Origin: Flavobacterium sp. UBA807
GTDB taxonomy: Bacteria; Bacteroidota; Bacteroidia; Flavobacteriales; Flavobacteriaceae
Length of the DNA stretch: 8,035 bases
Assembly (NCBI GenBank): GCA_002296885.1
Contig: DBIH01000160.1
Span: forward strand, 1-8,035
Direction of reading: 5' to 3'
Translations under genes and position numbers: made by a program
In this document: in pieces, positions 6,622-8,035 of the stretch
Layout: each line of letters starts with the position of its first letter
Numbering within the stretch: the stretch's first letter is position 1
The notes under the pieces: model-generated
Seen by the model: only the letters and a program-made list of their open reading frames with translations
Database searches by the model: none
What the model was told of the DNA's origin: nothing

Positions 6622-7188
6622 ATGAAAACATTATATTTTTTAATTCTCGCTTTCTTTATAAATACAGTTGCTGTTTTTTCACAGGAAACAGACAATGCCG
6701 CTTTACTGAAGATCATTTTTACCAAATATTATAAAGACGAAAAAGTAATCGCCAAAGGCAGGTTACAACTCCTAAGTTTTTATTGCAAAAAAGCACCAAA
6801 CAATGAAGAGGTTCTCGAAGTCATTTCGAAAAGCGAGTTCCTCAAAAAAAATGCTGCTGAAATCAAAAAACAAATCGTAATTGGCATTGATGAAGATTGG
6901 TCAGCAGCTTATAATATTCTGTTTGACAATCAAAATCAGTACTTAAAAAGCAAAGTCAACAACTGTTTATCTTTAGAAGAATTTCAGGTAGCTTATGCCA
7001 AACATGGCGAAAATAACCAGCGTCTTATGATTATTAGTAAGCCAATCTATTTTAATAACAATAATAACGCTTTAGTTAAAGTGGCTTTCTACAGAAGCAT
7101 CGAGCACAACAGTGGCAGCTATTTATTGCTGGAAAAAGCGGATGGCATTTGGACGATTAAAGAACAGCTAAACCAATGGGCAACTTAA
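6622..7188 (+). CDS. Small secreted protein of unknown function
   Basis: I do not recognise this 188-residue protein. It begins with a clear signal peptide: Lys2, a hydrophobic core at 4-18, and a likely cleavage after AVFS (residue 20) before QETD. There is no lipobox cysteine, so it should be periplasmic or exported. The mature part is mixed helix and strand, with two cysteines (Cys55 and Cys115) that could form a disulfide in the periplasm. A run of five Asn lies at 145-149. The C-terminal third alternates strand-like segments (RLMIISKPIYF, ALVKVAFYRS, GSYLLLEKADGIWTIKEQL) and resembles the closing beta-sheet of small periplasmic or NTF2-like folds; this is only a guess. It has its own putative promoter in the preceding repeat, and is separated from the Nif3 gene by another repeat. 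Confidence 0.8.
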   Translation: MKTLYFLILAFFINTVAVFSQETDNAALLKIIFTKYYKDEKVIAKGRLQLLSFYCKKAPNNEEVLEVISKSEFLKKNAAEIKKQIVIGIDEDWSAAYNILFDNQNQYLKSKVNNCLSLEEFQVAYAKHGENNQRLMIISKPIYFNNNNNALVKVAFYRSIEHNSGSYLLLEKADGIWTIKEQLNQWAT

Positions 7189-7200
7189 CATTTTAAAATA

Positions 7201-7265
7201 GTTGATGGTTGACAGTTGATGGTTGATAGATTTTACCAACAACCGAAAACCGAAAACCGACAACC
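7201..7265. repeat. Heptad-periodic inverted repeat
   Basis: The left part is four 7-base units at 7201-7228 (GTTGATG, GTTGACA, GTTGATG, GTTGATA), so that GTTGATGGTTGA occurs twice, 14 bases apart. The right part is three 7-base units at 7241-7261 (AACCGAA, AACCGAA, AACCGAC) followed by AACC. Its complement is also built of GGTT-starting heptads, so the two halves form a degenerate inverted repeat around 7229-7240. One strand is G/T-rich and then A/C-rich. It fills nearly all of the 82-base gap between the secreted-protein gene and the Nif3 gene, ending 5 bases before the latter's ATG. Confidence 0.7.
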
Positions 7266-7270
7266 AAATT

Positions 7271-8035
7271 ATGAAGATAAAGGAAATACTCTCAATACTC
7301 GAACAAATGGCGCCTTTGGCTTACGCCGAAGATTTTGACAACGTTGGCCTACTTGTTGGGAATCAGGAAAATGAAGCTACCGGAGTTTTAGTCTGCCATG
7401 ATGCTTTGGAAAGTGTCATTGACGAAGCGATTTCAAAGAATTGCAATTTGGTTGTCTGCTTCCATCCTATTATTTTTTCGGGTTTGAAGAAAATTACCGG
7501 AAAAAATTATGTTGAGCGTTCGGTGTTAAAAGCCATCAAAAATGATATTGCTATTTATGCTGTTCACACAGCTATGGACAATCATAAACATGGCGTAAAC
7601 AAAATTTTCGCTGATGCTTTAGGCTTGGTTAACACCCGAATTTTGGTTCCAAAACAAAACTTCATTCAGAAACTGATTACTTATACCATTCCTGAAAATG
7701 TAGAGGAATTGCGCAACGCTCTGTTTGATGCAGGTGCCGGAAAAATTGGCAATTATGAAGATTGTAGTTTCAATTCAAAAGGCATTGGGACATATATGGG
7801 CAATGAAGACAGTAATCCCGAAATTGGACAACGTTTCGAATTTGTAGAAAACGAGGAAATCAAAATTGAAGTTACATTTGAAAAACACCTGCAAAGCAAA
7901 ATCCTGAAAGCATTATTTGCCAATCATGTTTATGAAGAGGTCGCTTATGAGATTTATGATTTGCAAAACACCCATCAAAATATTGGTCTCGGAATGGTTG
8001 GCGAACTCAAAAGCTCAATGAGCGAAGGCGATTTT
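7271..8035 (+). CDS. Nif3/YbgI-family dinuclear metal protein, 5' part
   Basis: The frame is open for 255 codons from the ATG at 7271 to the window edge, so the C terminus is missing. DFDNVGLLVG (21-30), FHPIIFSGLK (His65) and HTAMDN with His99 and Asp103 are the metal-site and signature motifs of the Nif3 (DUF34) family. Its members form hexameric toroids with a two-metal site; some databases call them GTP cyclohydrolase I type 2, but the cellular role is unsettled. Residues from about 133 to 235 form the PII/CutA-like domain inserted in the long, YqfO-type members. Full-length relatives are about 365 residues, so roughly 110 residues, including the last His and Glu metal ligands, should lie beyond the window. 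The position before His65 is Phe64, where YbgI has a second His. No Shine-Dalgarno sequence is visible. Confidence 0.9.
   Translation, partial: MKIKEILSILEQMAPLAYAEDFDNVGLLVGNQENEATGVLVCHDALESVIDEAISKNCNLVVCFHPIIFSGLKKITGKNYVERSVLKAIKNDIAIYAVHTAMDNHKHGVNKIFADALGLVNTRILVPKQNFIQKLITYTIPENVEELRNALFDAGAGKIGNYEDCSFNSKGIGTYMGNEDSNPEIGQRFEFVENEEIKIEVTFEKHLQSKILKALFANHVYEEVAYEIYDLQNTHQNIGLGMVGELKSSMSEGDF

Noticed and set aside
7201..7265. Possible CRISPR-like array
   Set aside because: The units are 7 bases, contiguous and in opposed orientation, with no spacers and no cas genes.

Overview
The window looks like a chromosomal segment of a Flavobacterium-like member of the Bacteroidota. The evidence is AT-rich DNA, start codons without Shine-Dalgarno sequences, promoter-like boxes of the Bacteroidota TAnnTTTG type, and proteins typical of that group (a TPR-fused hybrid histidine kinase, a trimeric PNP, a Nif3 protein with an inserted PII-like domain). 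This assignment comes from reading the sequence, not from a database search.

Layout. Positions 1-252 are the C-terminal end of an MFS-type transporter. The plus-strand genes lipA (lipoyl synthase, 381-1250), gap (glyceraldehyde-3-phosphate dehydrogenase, TTG start, 1350-2339) and a TPR hybrid sensor kinase (2381-4549) follow. They converge on the minus-strand pair lpxK (tetraacyldisaccharide 4'-kinase, 6501-5443) and punA-type purine nucleoside phosphorylase (5471-4656), whose reading frames overlap by 29 bases. Divergent from lpxK are a small secreted protein of unknown function (6622-7188) and then a Nif3/YbgI-family protein (7271 onward) that runs off the right edge.

The genes are mostly housekeeping: lipoate cofactor formation for 2-oxoacid dehydrogenases, central carbon metabolism, lipid A phosphorylation, purine salvage and one signalling protein. 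I see no defence system, CRISPR array, transposase, tRNA or rRNA, and no clear new multi-gene system.

The most unusual content is between the genes, and once inside one. Five different small structured repeats lie within 8 kb: a GC-rich multi-hairpin after lipA; a multi-stem palindrome between the convergent kinase and punA, flanked by a 7-base direct repeat; a hairpin embedded in frame within lpxK; a 17-base long-arm inverted repeat in the lpxK divergent promoter region; and a heptad-periodic inverted repeat before the Nif3 gene. They resemble REP or MITE-like elements that I associate from memory with flavobacterial genomes; family membership is not verified here.
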